Positions 55,497-64,000 of a stretch of DNA of 64,000 nucleotides are shown here, piece by piece; within the stretch, counting starts at the first letter, position 1, and each line of letters opens with the position of its first letter. This stretch comes from Bauldia sp963759235 (GTDB lineage Bacteria; Pseudomonadota; Alphaproteobacteria; Rhizobiales; Kaistiaceae). The stretch lies in the NCBI GenBank assembly GCA_963759235.1, contig CAVWYO010000010.1, positions 124,001 through 188,000 of the forward strand, in the 5' to 3' direction. The translations under genes and the position numbers were made by a program. A model generated the notes under the pieces. That model searched no databases and had not been told where the DNA came from. It worked only from the letters and a program-made list of their open reading frames with translations.

Positions 55497-56072
55497 CTAA
55501 GCGAGCCGGGTGAGCGCCAAGCGCATGACGTGACGGCGCTTGCCGGCGCGCCCGACCTCGGTGAAGCCGGCCCGTTCGAACACCGGAACGAAGCCCATGA
55601 ACCGGTAGCTCGGCGCCGCCGAGTCGACCGGATAGGCTTCCACCACGGTCGCGCCGTTCTTTCGCGCGTAGTCGGCGGCGGCGGCGATCAGGCGCCCGGT
55701 CATGCCCTGGCCGCGCAGCTTGCGCGGGACGAAGAAGCAGACGATCGACCAGATCACCTCGCTCGTCACTGCCGCCGGCCCGCCGAGATTGCGGTAGGTC
55801 TCGCGCGGCGCGATCGAGACCCAGGCAACCGGCCGGCCGCCGTTATAGGCAATGAGCCCGACCGGCACGCCGGCGGCGATCCGCCCCATCATCTGTCGCT
55901 TGCGGCTCGGTCCGTCATGGTTCTTCGCCTCGGCCGAGGTGCGTCGCCAGACCATGCACCAGCAATATTTCGGCGCCCCCGGTGCAGCGAACAGCGCTTC
56001 GAAATCGGCGCGGGTGGTCTCGTCGACCGGCCGGAAGGCGAGGTCGGGCGGCAGCATCGGCGACTGTGTCAT
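55497..56072 (-). CDS. GNAT-family N-acetyltransferase
   Basis: 191 aa. Acetyl-CoA-binding motif A: CFFVPRKLRGQGMTGRLIAA, with RGQGMTG for the Q/RxxGxG/A loop, preceded by VAWVSIAPRETYRNLGG and followed by the AYPVDSAAPSYRFMGFVPVF strand-helix of this family. A conserved YCWCMVWRRT stretch near the N-terminus is known from a group of uncharacterised GNAT proteins. Substrate unknown. ATG 56072 gives a normal start. Convergent with xseA, nine bases apart. Confidence 0.88.
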   Translation of the reverse strand: MTQSPMLPPDLAFRPVDETTRADFEALFAAPGAPKYCWCMVWRRTSAEAKNHDGPSRKRQMMGRIAAGVPVGLIAYNGGRPVAWVSIAPRETYRNLGGPAAVTSEVIWSIVCFFVPRKLRGQGMTGRLIAAAADYARKNGATVVEAYPVDSAAPSYRFMGFVPVFERAGFTEVGRAGKRRHVMRLALTRLA

Positions 56073-56119
56073 TTTGCGAGCGTGCCGCGATTTGGTCGAC
56101 CGGCCAGAGCCGTGACCCG

Positions 56120-56434
56120 TCAATATCTCAGGCTGCGGATATAGGCGATCAAATCGCGGACGTCGGCGGACGGCACGATCAGGTTCGGCATCGTCGGATG
56201 GGGCGTCTGGAAGAAAGAAAACAACGCCAGTTCCGACATGGCCGGGACGTTGGCCACGGCGGAAAACGGCGGCGCGCCGTAGAACGGGCTGTCGTAATCA
56301 CCGCGGTCGATGGCGTGGCACTCGGTGCAGTGTGCCTCGGCATAGGCGTGTCCTCGTTCGGGGTCGCCGATTTCAACCGCGGCGGCCGCTCCGACCGTGG
56401 CAACCAGGATCAACGCGGCAAGCGTCCACGGCAT
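56120..56434 (-). CDS. Small c-type cytochrome, exported
   Basis: 104 aa with a signal peptide (TLAALILVATVGAAAA). One heme site, HCTECHAID (CxxCH), and distal Met candidates in TPHPTMPNLIVP, followed by DVRDLIAYIRSL, the closing helix of class I cytochrome c. Mature size about 85 residues. Electron carrier in the periplasm; partner unknown. Start at ATG 56434. Gap of 47 bp to the GNAT gene downstream and 84 bp to pbpC upstream. Confidence 0.9.
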   Translation of the reverse strand: MPWTLAALILVATVGAAAAVEIGDPERGHAYAEAHCTECHAIDRGDYDSPFYGAPPFSAVANVPAMSELALFSFFQTPHPTMPNLIVPSADVRDLIAYIRSLRY

Positions 56435-56518
56435 GGCCAGACCTCTCGTTCTCCGCCAACAAGGTTGGCCGCGGACGCCGGGCCTACGCATTGATCGAGG
56501 TCATCTCCGGCCGCGCCG

Positions 56519-58621
56519 CTATTCGACGAAAACCGTCACCCGGTCCGATCTGCCGGACGAATCGACCACCGACAAGGTGACGAAGCCGGGACCGTCGGGC
56601 TGCCACATCTCCGAGCGGTCGAAGGGCTTGCGCCCGACCGGCACGCCGTTGGCGAAGAAGGTGAACGGCGGCGCGCCGTTCCTGATCTTGATCACCAGGG
56701 GAGAGGGATCGCCCGCCTCGATGCCGAGGTCGACGGTGACCCCTTCGAGCGGATAGGCGATCTGCGGGCCAGGATCCCGTTCGGCGACGGCTTCGTCCGG
56801 CCGCCGGAAGCGGCGAAGCGGCGGCGGCAATTCACTGGTCGAGGCGATCAGGACGCCAGGCGGCGGCCGCGGCAGCGGCGCCCGCTTCGGCCCCAGCCGG
56901 CTGAACGCCTCGAACAGCACCGGCGCAGCCGAGGTGATGCCCGACAGGCCAGGCACCGGCGTCCCGTCGGGACGGCCGATCCACACGCCGATCACGTCGC
57001 GCCCGTCGAAGCCGATCGCCCACGCATCGCGATAGCCGTAGGAGGTGCCGGTCTTGTAGGCGATCTGGCCCGGCGAGCCGTTCGACGGCGGCAGCACGCC
57101 GGCGAGGATGTCGGCGACCTGCCAGGCGGCGGACGGCGAGAGCACCGGCGGCCCCGCCTCGGCGGCCGGAACGTAGGGCGCGTCGTCGATGCCGTCGCGG
57201 AGCGTAAGGGCCCTGCCGCCGTCGGCGATCGCCGCGTAGAGCTGGACAAGCTCGCGCAGCGTGATGCCGACGCCGCCAAGTCCGACCGCGAGCCCGGGCG
57301 CGGAGAGCTCGGGCAGCTGCGGAGCTATGCCCGCGCGTTTCAGCCGCGCCACCAGCCGCGCCGGCCCCACCGCGTCAAGCACCTTGATCGCCGGGATGTT
57401 CAGCGACTGGGTCAGCGCCTCCCGGATGGTGACGGTACCGCGGAACTGGCCGTCGAAGTTCTGCGGCGCATAAGCACCGAAGCCGGTCGGCCGATCCTCG
57501 ATCAGGCTCGACGGATGGGCGAGCCCCTCTTCAAAGGCAAGGCCGTAGATAACCGGCTTCAGCGTCGAGCCCGGCGAGCGCACCGCGCGCGTCATATCGA
57601 CATGGCCGGCGCGTTCTTCCTCCAACAGCCCCGGGGATCCGACCGAGGCGAGAATCTCGCCGGTGCGGTGATCGGCGGCAACGATGGCGATCGACAGTTT
57701 GGGCCCGAGCGCGGCGACCCGGTCGCGCGCCAGAGACTCGAGCGAGGCCTGCAGGTCGCGGTCGACGGTAAGCGTGTGGGTGGCCGCCGTCGGGTGGGCT
57801 TCCACCGCCTGTCGGGCAAGGTGCGCCGCCAGCATCGGAAAGGTGCGTCGCTCGGTCGGCACCGGCTCGGTCTTGGCGGCATTCGCCTCCTCCGCGCCGA
57901 GCACGCCCTCGGAGACGAGGCGGTCGAGCACGCGGTTGCGCGCGGCAAGTGCGGCGGCCGGGTCGCGATCGGGCCGTCGCGCCTCCGGCGATTGCGGCAA
58001 AGCGACGAGGAGCGCCGCCTCGGCGACGGTGAGCCGCGTCGGTTCCTTGCCGAAATAGGCGAGGCTCGCCGCCCTCACCCCTTCGAGATTGCCGCCATAC
58101 GGCGCGAGCATCAGATAGAGGGTGAGGATCTGATCCTTGCTGAAGTGCTGCTCGAGCTTCTGCGCCATCAGGATCTGGCTAAGCTTCGCCTCGACGCCGC
58201 GCGTCGGCTCGCCCTGAATGAGCCGCGCCACCTGCATGGTCAGCGTCGAACCGCCGGAGACGATCCGCCCGCCCGCCATGACGAACTGACCGGCGGCGCG
58301 CAGAAGCGCCCAGTAATCGACGCCGCCGTGCTCGAGGAAGCGCTGGTCCTCATAACCCATCAGCATGGCGAGGAAGCGCTGGTCGACCTCGGCCTTGGTC
58401 ACCGGCAGCCGCCAGCGGCCGTCGGCAATGGTGAAGGGGCGGAGCAGCCGGCCGCTGTGGTCGAGGACGACGGTCGAGGTGGCGATCGTCGCCGGGTCCG
58501 GCAATGGCGGGAGTTGCGCTTCGACGTCGCGGACGATCAGCGCGCCGACGCCGGCCGCGCCGGCGATCGACACCAGCACAACGCCGGCGGCGATCCTCAG
58601 CCAGTGGCGGCGCCGTCTCAT
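56519..58621 (-). CDS. pbpC: Penicillin-binding protein 1C
   Basis: 700 aa. Membrane anchor (AAGVVLVSIAGAAGVGALIV), then a GT51 glycosyltransferase domain (GYEDQRFLEHGGVDYWALLR, RIVSGGSTLTMQVARLIQGE), a transpeptidase with SPGSTLKP (SxxK), SLNIP and YKTGTSYGYRDAW, and a C-terminal BiPBP_C domain (NGAPPFTFFANGVPVGR to the end). PbpC polymerises and cross-links peptidoglycan but with distinct drug binding; it is usually co-encoded with a bacterial alpha-2-macroglobulin, as here (14 bp apart). Confidence 0.95.
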   Translation of the reverse strand: MRRRRHWLRIAAGVVLVSIAGAAGVGALIVRDVEAQLPPLPDPATIATSTVVLDHSGRLLRPFTIADGRWRLPVTKAEVDQRFLAMLMGYEDQRFLEHGGVDYWALLRAAGQFVMAGGRIVSGGSTLTMQVARLIQGEPTRGVEAKLSQILMAQKLEQHFSKDQILTLYLMLAPYGGNLEGVRAASLAYFGKEPTRLTVAEAALLVALPQSPEARRPDRDPAAALAARNRVLDRLVSEGVLGAEEANAAKTEPVPTERRTFPMLAAHLARQAVEAHPTAATHTLTVDRDLQASLESLARDRVAALGPKLSIAIVAADHRTGEILASVGSPGLLEEERAGHVDMTRAVRSPGSTLKPVIYGLAFEEGLAHPSSLIEDRPTGFGAYAPQNFDGQFRGTVTIREALTQSLNIPAIKVLDAVGPARLVARLKRAGIAPQLPELSAPGLAVGLGGVGITLRELVQLYAAIADGGRALTLRDGIDDAPYVPAAEAGPPVLSPSAAWQVADILAGVLPPSNGSPGQIAYKTGTSYGYRDAWAIGFDGRDVIGVWIGRPDGTPVPGLSGITSAAPVLFEAFSRLGPKRAPLPRPPPGVLIASTSELPPPLRRFRRPDEAVAERDPGPQIAYPLEGVTVDLGIEAGDPSPLVIKIRNGAPPFTFFANGVPVGRKPFDRSEMWQPDGPGFVTLSVVDSSGRSDRVTVFVE

Positions 58622-58635
58622 TGGCGGTCGGCCCC

Positions 58636-61600
58636 CTACCGCGTCGGCCCCACGACCTCGACGGTGCCGCTTGCCGTCCGCGCCCTGAGATCGGGCCGAT
58701 ACATGTCCTCGACGGTCGCGGCAGGCTGCGCGTAGGTGCCGGGCGACACCGCCCGCATCGCATAGGCGACGCTGTAGCTGAGCGGATCGCCGTCGCTGCG
58801 GTCGAGCGCCGCGACGAAGCGGTCGGTGCGCGCTTCGGTATGCGCCGCGTTCCGCTCCACGTCGAGCCAGTCGAAGGAATTGACGTCGCCGCTTGCCGAG
58901 ATGTCGGGATTGTCGATCTCGTAGCCGGCGGGCACCGGATCGACCACCATCACGTGACCGTCGCGGCCCTGGTCGGCAGTGACCGTCAGCTCGACGATGA
59001 CCCGCTGGTTCTGGGCGACCGTGGCGATATCGATCGGCTCGCCGTCCGGCGTGTAGTAGGACCGCTCGATGGTGAAGCCGTCGCCCCCGGCCGGCTCGGG
59101 TACCACGGTCACGCCGGTCGTGGTGACGACCGCGTCGAGCGTCGCGGAATCGAGGTTGGTGATCGCGACCGGCGCGGCTTCGATCTGTTGCTGGGTGTAT
59201 TCCTTGTAGAGGGGGCCTGAAACCGATGCGCCCTCGATCTCGAAGCTGGTCCGCGTCGCGTCCTTGATCAAGGCCGCCGCGGCGAGCAGCATCCAGGCGT
59301 TCTCCTGAGTGCTGGTGTAGCGCCGCTGTTCCTCGGTGCGCGCTACCTGGTCCGCCAGGGCGCGGAGATCGCCAGCCTCGATGTTGTTCTCGGCGGCGAG
59401 GGTGAGCACCGCCGCCTCGTCACGGAGGCCGCTGCCGTAATCCCCGCGCCAGACGTTGTCGCGGCCTCTGGCAAGGTCGGCAAAGGCCGCCTGGAACGCC
59501 GTCGCCGAGCGGCGCCGGTCGCCATAGAGAGCAAGTGCGGCGCCGATCTGAGCCTTGGCGAGGGCGGTGCCGAAGTTGTCGAGCTTCGTCTCCGCGTAGT
59601 AGCGAAGGTCGCCGAGCGAAGCCCGGCCGCTTCGCGCCAGCACGTAAAGCGCATAAGCGATGTCCTCGCCGCCGTTCTGGAAATCGTCGGCATAGGCGAT
59701 GCGGTTGGACAGGTTGTCGAGCGCCAGGGTACGCGCCAGCTCCGGCACGTCGTAGCCCCTTTCCGTCGCGCGGGTCAGGAAGTCGGTGACGTAGGAATCG
59801 AGCCAGAGGTCGCCGCCGTAATATGGTCCCCACAGGCCGAAGCTGCCGTTCGGCGCCTGATCGGCGAGCACGCCGGCGATCGCCTTTTGCACGCGCTCGT
59901 GGACCGCGGTGTCGGCGGCAACGCCGATGCTCGCCGCGACGTCGTCGAGATAGACAAGCGGCATGGCGCGACTGGTGAGCTGCTCGACGCAGCCATAGGG
60001 ATAGCGGTCGAGGGCGGCGAGGATGCCCGCCACGTCCAGCCGGCTGGCGCCGCCGATCGAGACGGCGACCGAAGCGGTGCCGGGGATGAATTCGGCGAGC
60101 GGCTCGGCATTGAGGGTCAGCGTACCACCGCCGGCAAGCGCCACGAGGTTGCGCCGGCTGACCGGCTGATCGGGCGGCCGCACCCCAAGCGCAAGCTCCT
60201 TCGGCAAGACGTCGCCGTTCGGCGTTTCGAGATTGACGTCGATCGTGTAGTCGCCGACGACCTCGCCGGCGATCGGCACGACGAAACGGCTGCGGGCGTG
60301 CTCGTCGAGCGTCACCGTCCGTTCGAGATCGGCTGCCTGTATGCCGATGCCGTCACCGCCCGCGATGGTCAGCTTGTAGTCGCCGGCGGGACCGGTGAGG
60401 TTGTTGATTTCGACGAGCAGGCGCGAACTGTCGCCGGTGCGCAGGAACCGCGGAATGCTGGCCGTGACGACCACCGGATCGCGCACGATCACGTCCTTGA
60501 CGGCGTGGCCGACGCCCGCCTGCGACCAGGCCATCGCCATCACCCGTACCGTGCCGTTGAATTCGGGGAGGTCGAAGGACACGGTCGCCTTACCGTCCGG
60601 GCTGACCTCGACGATGCCCGAATAGAAGGCGACGAGCTTCTCGGTCGGCGGCGGCGCGGCGAGCCGCACCGGCCCGCCATCCCCGCCGGAGCGGATCTCG
60701 CCGGGCACGCCCTGCATGCGGTCGATGAGCAGACCATAGAGGTCGCGGATCTCCATGCCGAGCTTGCGCTGGCCGAAATACCAGTCGTCCGGTGCCGGCG
60801 GCTTGAAGTTGGTGAGGTTGAGGATGCCGACATCGACGGCGGCAACGGTGACGTAGGCCTGCGTGCCCGGCGCCAGATTGTCGATGGCGACCGGAATCGT
60901 CATCGCCTGGCGCGGACGCATCTCGTCAGGCAGGTCGAGCGCGACGCTGAGATCGCGGTCGCCCGGCTCGACCTTGGCCCAGGTCAAGCCAAGGGCGCGC
61001 GCCGGCATGCGTTTGGCCGGGATGTCCATCGGCCGATAGAGCGCCGCGGTGACATAGGCGCCGGGTCCCCATTGGTCGGTGACTTCGAGGTCGACGGTGG
61101 TGCCGCCCTCGGGCACATCCACCGCCTTGGTGGCGATCAGCCGATTGTCGATGACGCTGATCAGGGCGATACCGGCAAAGCGCGGATCGAGCCGGAGCTT
61201 AGCCGTCTCACCAATTTTGTAAGCCGGCTTATCGAGGGCGACGGCCAGCACGTCGGGGGTCTCCGACCCCGCCGCCGCCGCATACCAGCCGGCGTAGAAG
61301 TTGAAGCTGGTCGCCGCGGCATCGTCGCCGGTCCGCTCGACGGTAAGCCGATAGTCGCCCCAGTCGACCGGCGCCGAGACGGTCGTCGGCTTGTCCACCG
61401 CCACGTCGATCTTGCCCGAATCGATCCGGTGCGGCGTGGTGATCAGCTCATAGTCCCAGTCGCCGTTCGACCGGTACCACTGATAGTTCGTCTCGATTCT
61501 GTCGAGGGTCCAGCTCAGCCCCGACCCGGCGACCCGCTCGCCCTGCGGGGACGTCGAGAATCACATCGAAGGCAGCGGTGGCTCCTTCGTCGATCTGGTC

Positions 61601-64000
61601 GCCGTCGAATTGCGGCTTGATGCCGATCAGCCCGGTTTCCGGCTGGACCGGCAGCTCGAGGGTCCGTTCGACGGCCCGACCGTTGGTGTCGGCCAGGCGG
61701 ACGATGACCTTGGCATCGAAGGGATGAGTCGATGCCGGCAGGTCTTCCGGCAGCCCGATGCTCAGCGTCGCCTTGCCCGCATCGTCGGTGGTCTCGGCGA
61801 GGTCGATCGGCCGGCGGATCGGCTCGACGTTGTCGTCGGCGAGCCCGAAGGTGTAGCCGGGGAAGCCGGCGAGGTTGTCGACCGGCCGTACGTCGATGTC
61901 GCCTTCGACCGGCAGGCCCGGCGCCGGCGCGCCGTAGAGATAGCGCGCGGCGAGATCGACGGTGATCGGCTCGTACGGGCTCAACGCCTTGGCGTCGGTG
62001 GTGAGGTCGAAGGCAAGCCGCTCCGGCTCGAAATCCTCGACCAGCACCGAGGTCTCGGCGATGGTCGGGCCCTTCGGGTCGGTGTAGAGCTTCACCTGCC
62101 ACGAGCCGCGCATGGCATTGGCTTCGAGCGGCACCGAAGTCGAATACCCGCCGAGCCCGCCGTCCGACAGCGTCTTCTTCAGGTATTCGACCCCGTCCGG
62201 CCGCTCGACCACCATGGTGATCGGCAGGTCGTCGACGGCGACGGCGCGCGCGTCGCGAACCAGCGCCGTGAGGTAGACCGTCTCGCCCGGGCGATAAATG
62301 CCGCGTTCCGGCGACAGGAATACGTCGAGCGGGCCCGGCGCCGGCCGGCCGTCGACGCCGCGATCGGACAGATCGAAGGCCGAACGGGTGAGGTCGAGGA
62401 ATGCGTAGTCGCCGTCGGCGGCGGTCGCGTCGACCAATTGCGGCGACGCGCCGCCGGTGCCGCGCGCGAGACCGGGCCCGAAGCGGGCATAGCCGTTGGC
62501 GTCGGTGGTCGCCTCGCCGAGGATGTCGTTGTTGGTGGCGACCAGCCTGAGCTTCACGTTGGCGACCGGTTCGGCGGTCGACAGCGAACGGACGAAGGTG
62601 TGGACGCCGTCATCGCCGGAGAGCACGGTCAGGCCGAGGTCGGAAACGATGAACCATTGGGTGGCGAGGCTGCCCCATTCGTCCTGGTTGAGTTCCGGCT
62701 TGGCGGTGATCACGTAGACGCCCGGCTTCAGCGTCGGCACCGCGTCGCTGATCGGTATGGCGGTGGTGATCGTCTGGTTCAGCTTGGAGGCAATGAGAAC
62801 CTTGCCGTCCCAGACCTTTTCGCCTTGCTCGTCGGCGATCGTATCGGCGCTGTACGGCGCGAGCTGGCGCATGAAGTCGTTGTCGCGGATTGCGGTTGCG
62901 AGCGCCCGGTCGCCGATCCGGTAGATGGCGGCGAAGGCGACATCGGTATTGACCGACGCAAGCGGGATCGACGCCCCTTGCCCGGCCGGAAGCACATAGG
63001 CGTTGCCGGCGAAGCCCACCCACGGGGCGCGGTCGCGGACGAAGACGTCGAGCTCGGTCGGCCTGGCCAGCAGCTCGCCGTCGGCGGCGGGGAGACCGGC
63101 GCGGACACGAATATGGTAGCGGGTGCCGTGCTGGACGCCGTCGATGCAGATCTGACGCTGCGCCGGCTCGACGGCCAGGCCCTCGCCCCCCTCGACCACG
63201 ACGTAGTCGGCAAGGCCCGGCTGCGACACGGGAAGGTCATCGGAGAAATCGATGCAGATGCGCGGATTGGCAAGGTCGGCGTCGACGTCGTGGGAGACGA
63301 TGCGGAAGCCGTGTTCCCCCAGCACCTTCTCATAGGCGTCGCGGACCGTGGCGTTCTCCTCCAGCGCCAGGCTGGCGCGATAGGCGCGGTAGGAGGGCTT
63401 CCAGATCTCGCGCATCCGGAAGCCGTCGCCGATCACGGCGAGCGCCTTGGCCTCGTTGCTGACCTCGTCGGAGCGAACAAAGGCGTTGATGCCGCTGGCG
63501 GTCACGTCGACATAGGCCCGCTGGCGATCCGACCAGTTCTCGGGCGAACGGGCGCGACTGGCGATGGCGAAATCGATCCACAGGCCGGGGTTGTCGTCGG
63601 CGATGGCCAGCGCGCGGCCGAAGAGCCGCACTGCGAGATCGTAGTCGCCTCCTTGATAGGCGTCGGCGCCTTGCTGCCGCAGGGCGTCATAGGCACCGCC
63701 GGCCGGATCGAAGCGGCGGCGCAGCGAGCCGGCGAGCTCGCGCGCTTCGTCGATGAAGCCGCCGGAAATGAAATCAAGCTCGGCGAGGCGCCGCGCTTCG
63801 AGGCTCGGCGTCAGCTCGGTGGTTTCGACGACCCGACCGGCGACCGCCCCGGGGGTGTCGGAGAGAACCCCGAAATCGGATTTGAGGAAACACCAGCCCG
63901 CCTTGACGCTGTAGGTGAAGGCCTTGCACTGATCACCTTCGAGGCAGGTGGACTTGCACACGTCAAGCGTGACGTCCTTGACCGTCTGATAGTCGAAACC
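58636..64000 (-). CDS. Bacterial alpha-2-macroglobulin, N-terminus cut by window edge and one frameshift
   Basis: Periplasmic protease trap, more than 1780 residues visible; the 5' end lies beyond base 64000. Near that edge is a PAN/Apple-like segment (CKSTCLEGDQCKAFTYSVKA, WCFLK), then a TPR-like helical part, several MG domains (RGIYRPGETVYLTALVRDA) and the thioester-type motif YPYGCVEQLTSR (Cys-Val-Glu-Gln). Known members are lipoproteins that cooperate with PbpC to protect the cell wall from proteases. The frame breaks at 61541-61543: on the coding strand GCAGGGCGAG is read for GCAGGCGAG; the sequence resumes as ERVAGSGLSWTLDRIETNYQ. Operon with pbpC downstream. Confidence 0.93.

Noticed and set aside
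59887..61620. A 577-codon open frame on the + strand opposite alpha-2-macroglobulin
   Set aside because: Arg/Gly/His-rich composition without domains; the minus-strand gene is unmistakable, so this is an antisense shadow.

Overview
The window is a GC-rich chromosomal segment of an alphaproteobacterium, most likely a member of the Hyphomicrobiales (Rhizobiales). Signs for this are a CIRCE-controlled groESL operon, a hisS-hisZ-hisG block with a short HisG, an SbmA/BacA transporter, three DUF1127 small proteins, plant/rhizobial-type glutamate-cysteine ligase, a TIGR01459 HAD hydrolase beside ribF, and REP-like hairpins common in this order. I saw no tRNA, rRNA, phage, insertion sequence or CRISPR array. 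The window opens inside a pmbA/tldE-like gene and closes inside an alpha-2-macroglobulin gene.

Layout. 0-12.5 kb: PmbA protease (partial), MATE exporter, patatin lipase, a pair of M16 peptidases (one without the metal site), RNA modification genes rsmD, rluB-type and tadA, a lipoprotein, ribF, a HAD hydrolase and a sigma54-type response regulator. 12.5-24.5 kb: exported protein, TadG-like vWA protein, groES-groEL, an sbmA/bacA gene between two cyclic-nucleotide-binding-domain genes, hisS, hisZ, hisG, a solute-binding-protein remnant and two tiny DUF1127 genes. 24.5-35 kb: tag, two tandem L,D-transpeptidases, MFS exporter, malate synthase A, a serine hydrolase that has lost its catalytic residues, cytochrome b561, and an arsR-SRPBCC-serine hydrolase operon. 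35-44 kb: glycolate oxidase glcD-(54-aa membrane protein)-glcE-glcF divergent from lactate-utilisation lutABC, then a polar amino-acid ABC permease and binding protein without an ATPase. 44.1-45.8 kb: gene-free DNA with about three copies of a ~210-bp repeat built of hairpins. 45.8-64 kb: fatty acid desaturase, two small conserved proteins, amidotransferase, metallophosphatase, LysR/DUF1127 pair, rsmE, gshA, Usp, xseA, GNAT, cytochrome c, and the pbpC-alpha-2-macroglobulin periplasmic module.

Functional links. Glycolate oxidised by GlcDEF gives glyoxylate, which malate synthase A (28.7 kb) can condense with acetyl-CoA; LutABC oxidises lactate. PbpC, alpha-2-macroglobulin, the L,D-transpeptidases and PmbA concern the envelope.

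Most notable observations: (1) a tandem 39-nt in-frame insertion in hisS in which each copy carries a hairpin whose two arms differ between copies but stay complementary; (2) four otherwise intact genes (groEL, hisS, xseA, alpha-2-macroglobulin) each carry one extra base, two of them at the same context, GAGTC read as GAGTTC, which would otherwise be a GANTC site; (3) a palindrome inside the promoter of a 67-aa protein that looks leaderless; (4) a repeat hairpin that contains the hisZ ribosome binding site; (5) a low-GC patch inside hisS; (6) a catalytically dead beta-lactamase-fold protein.
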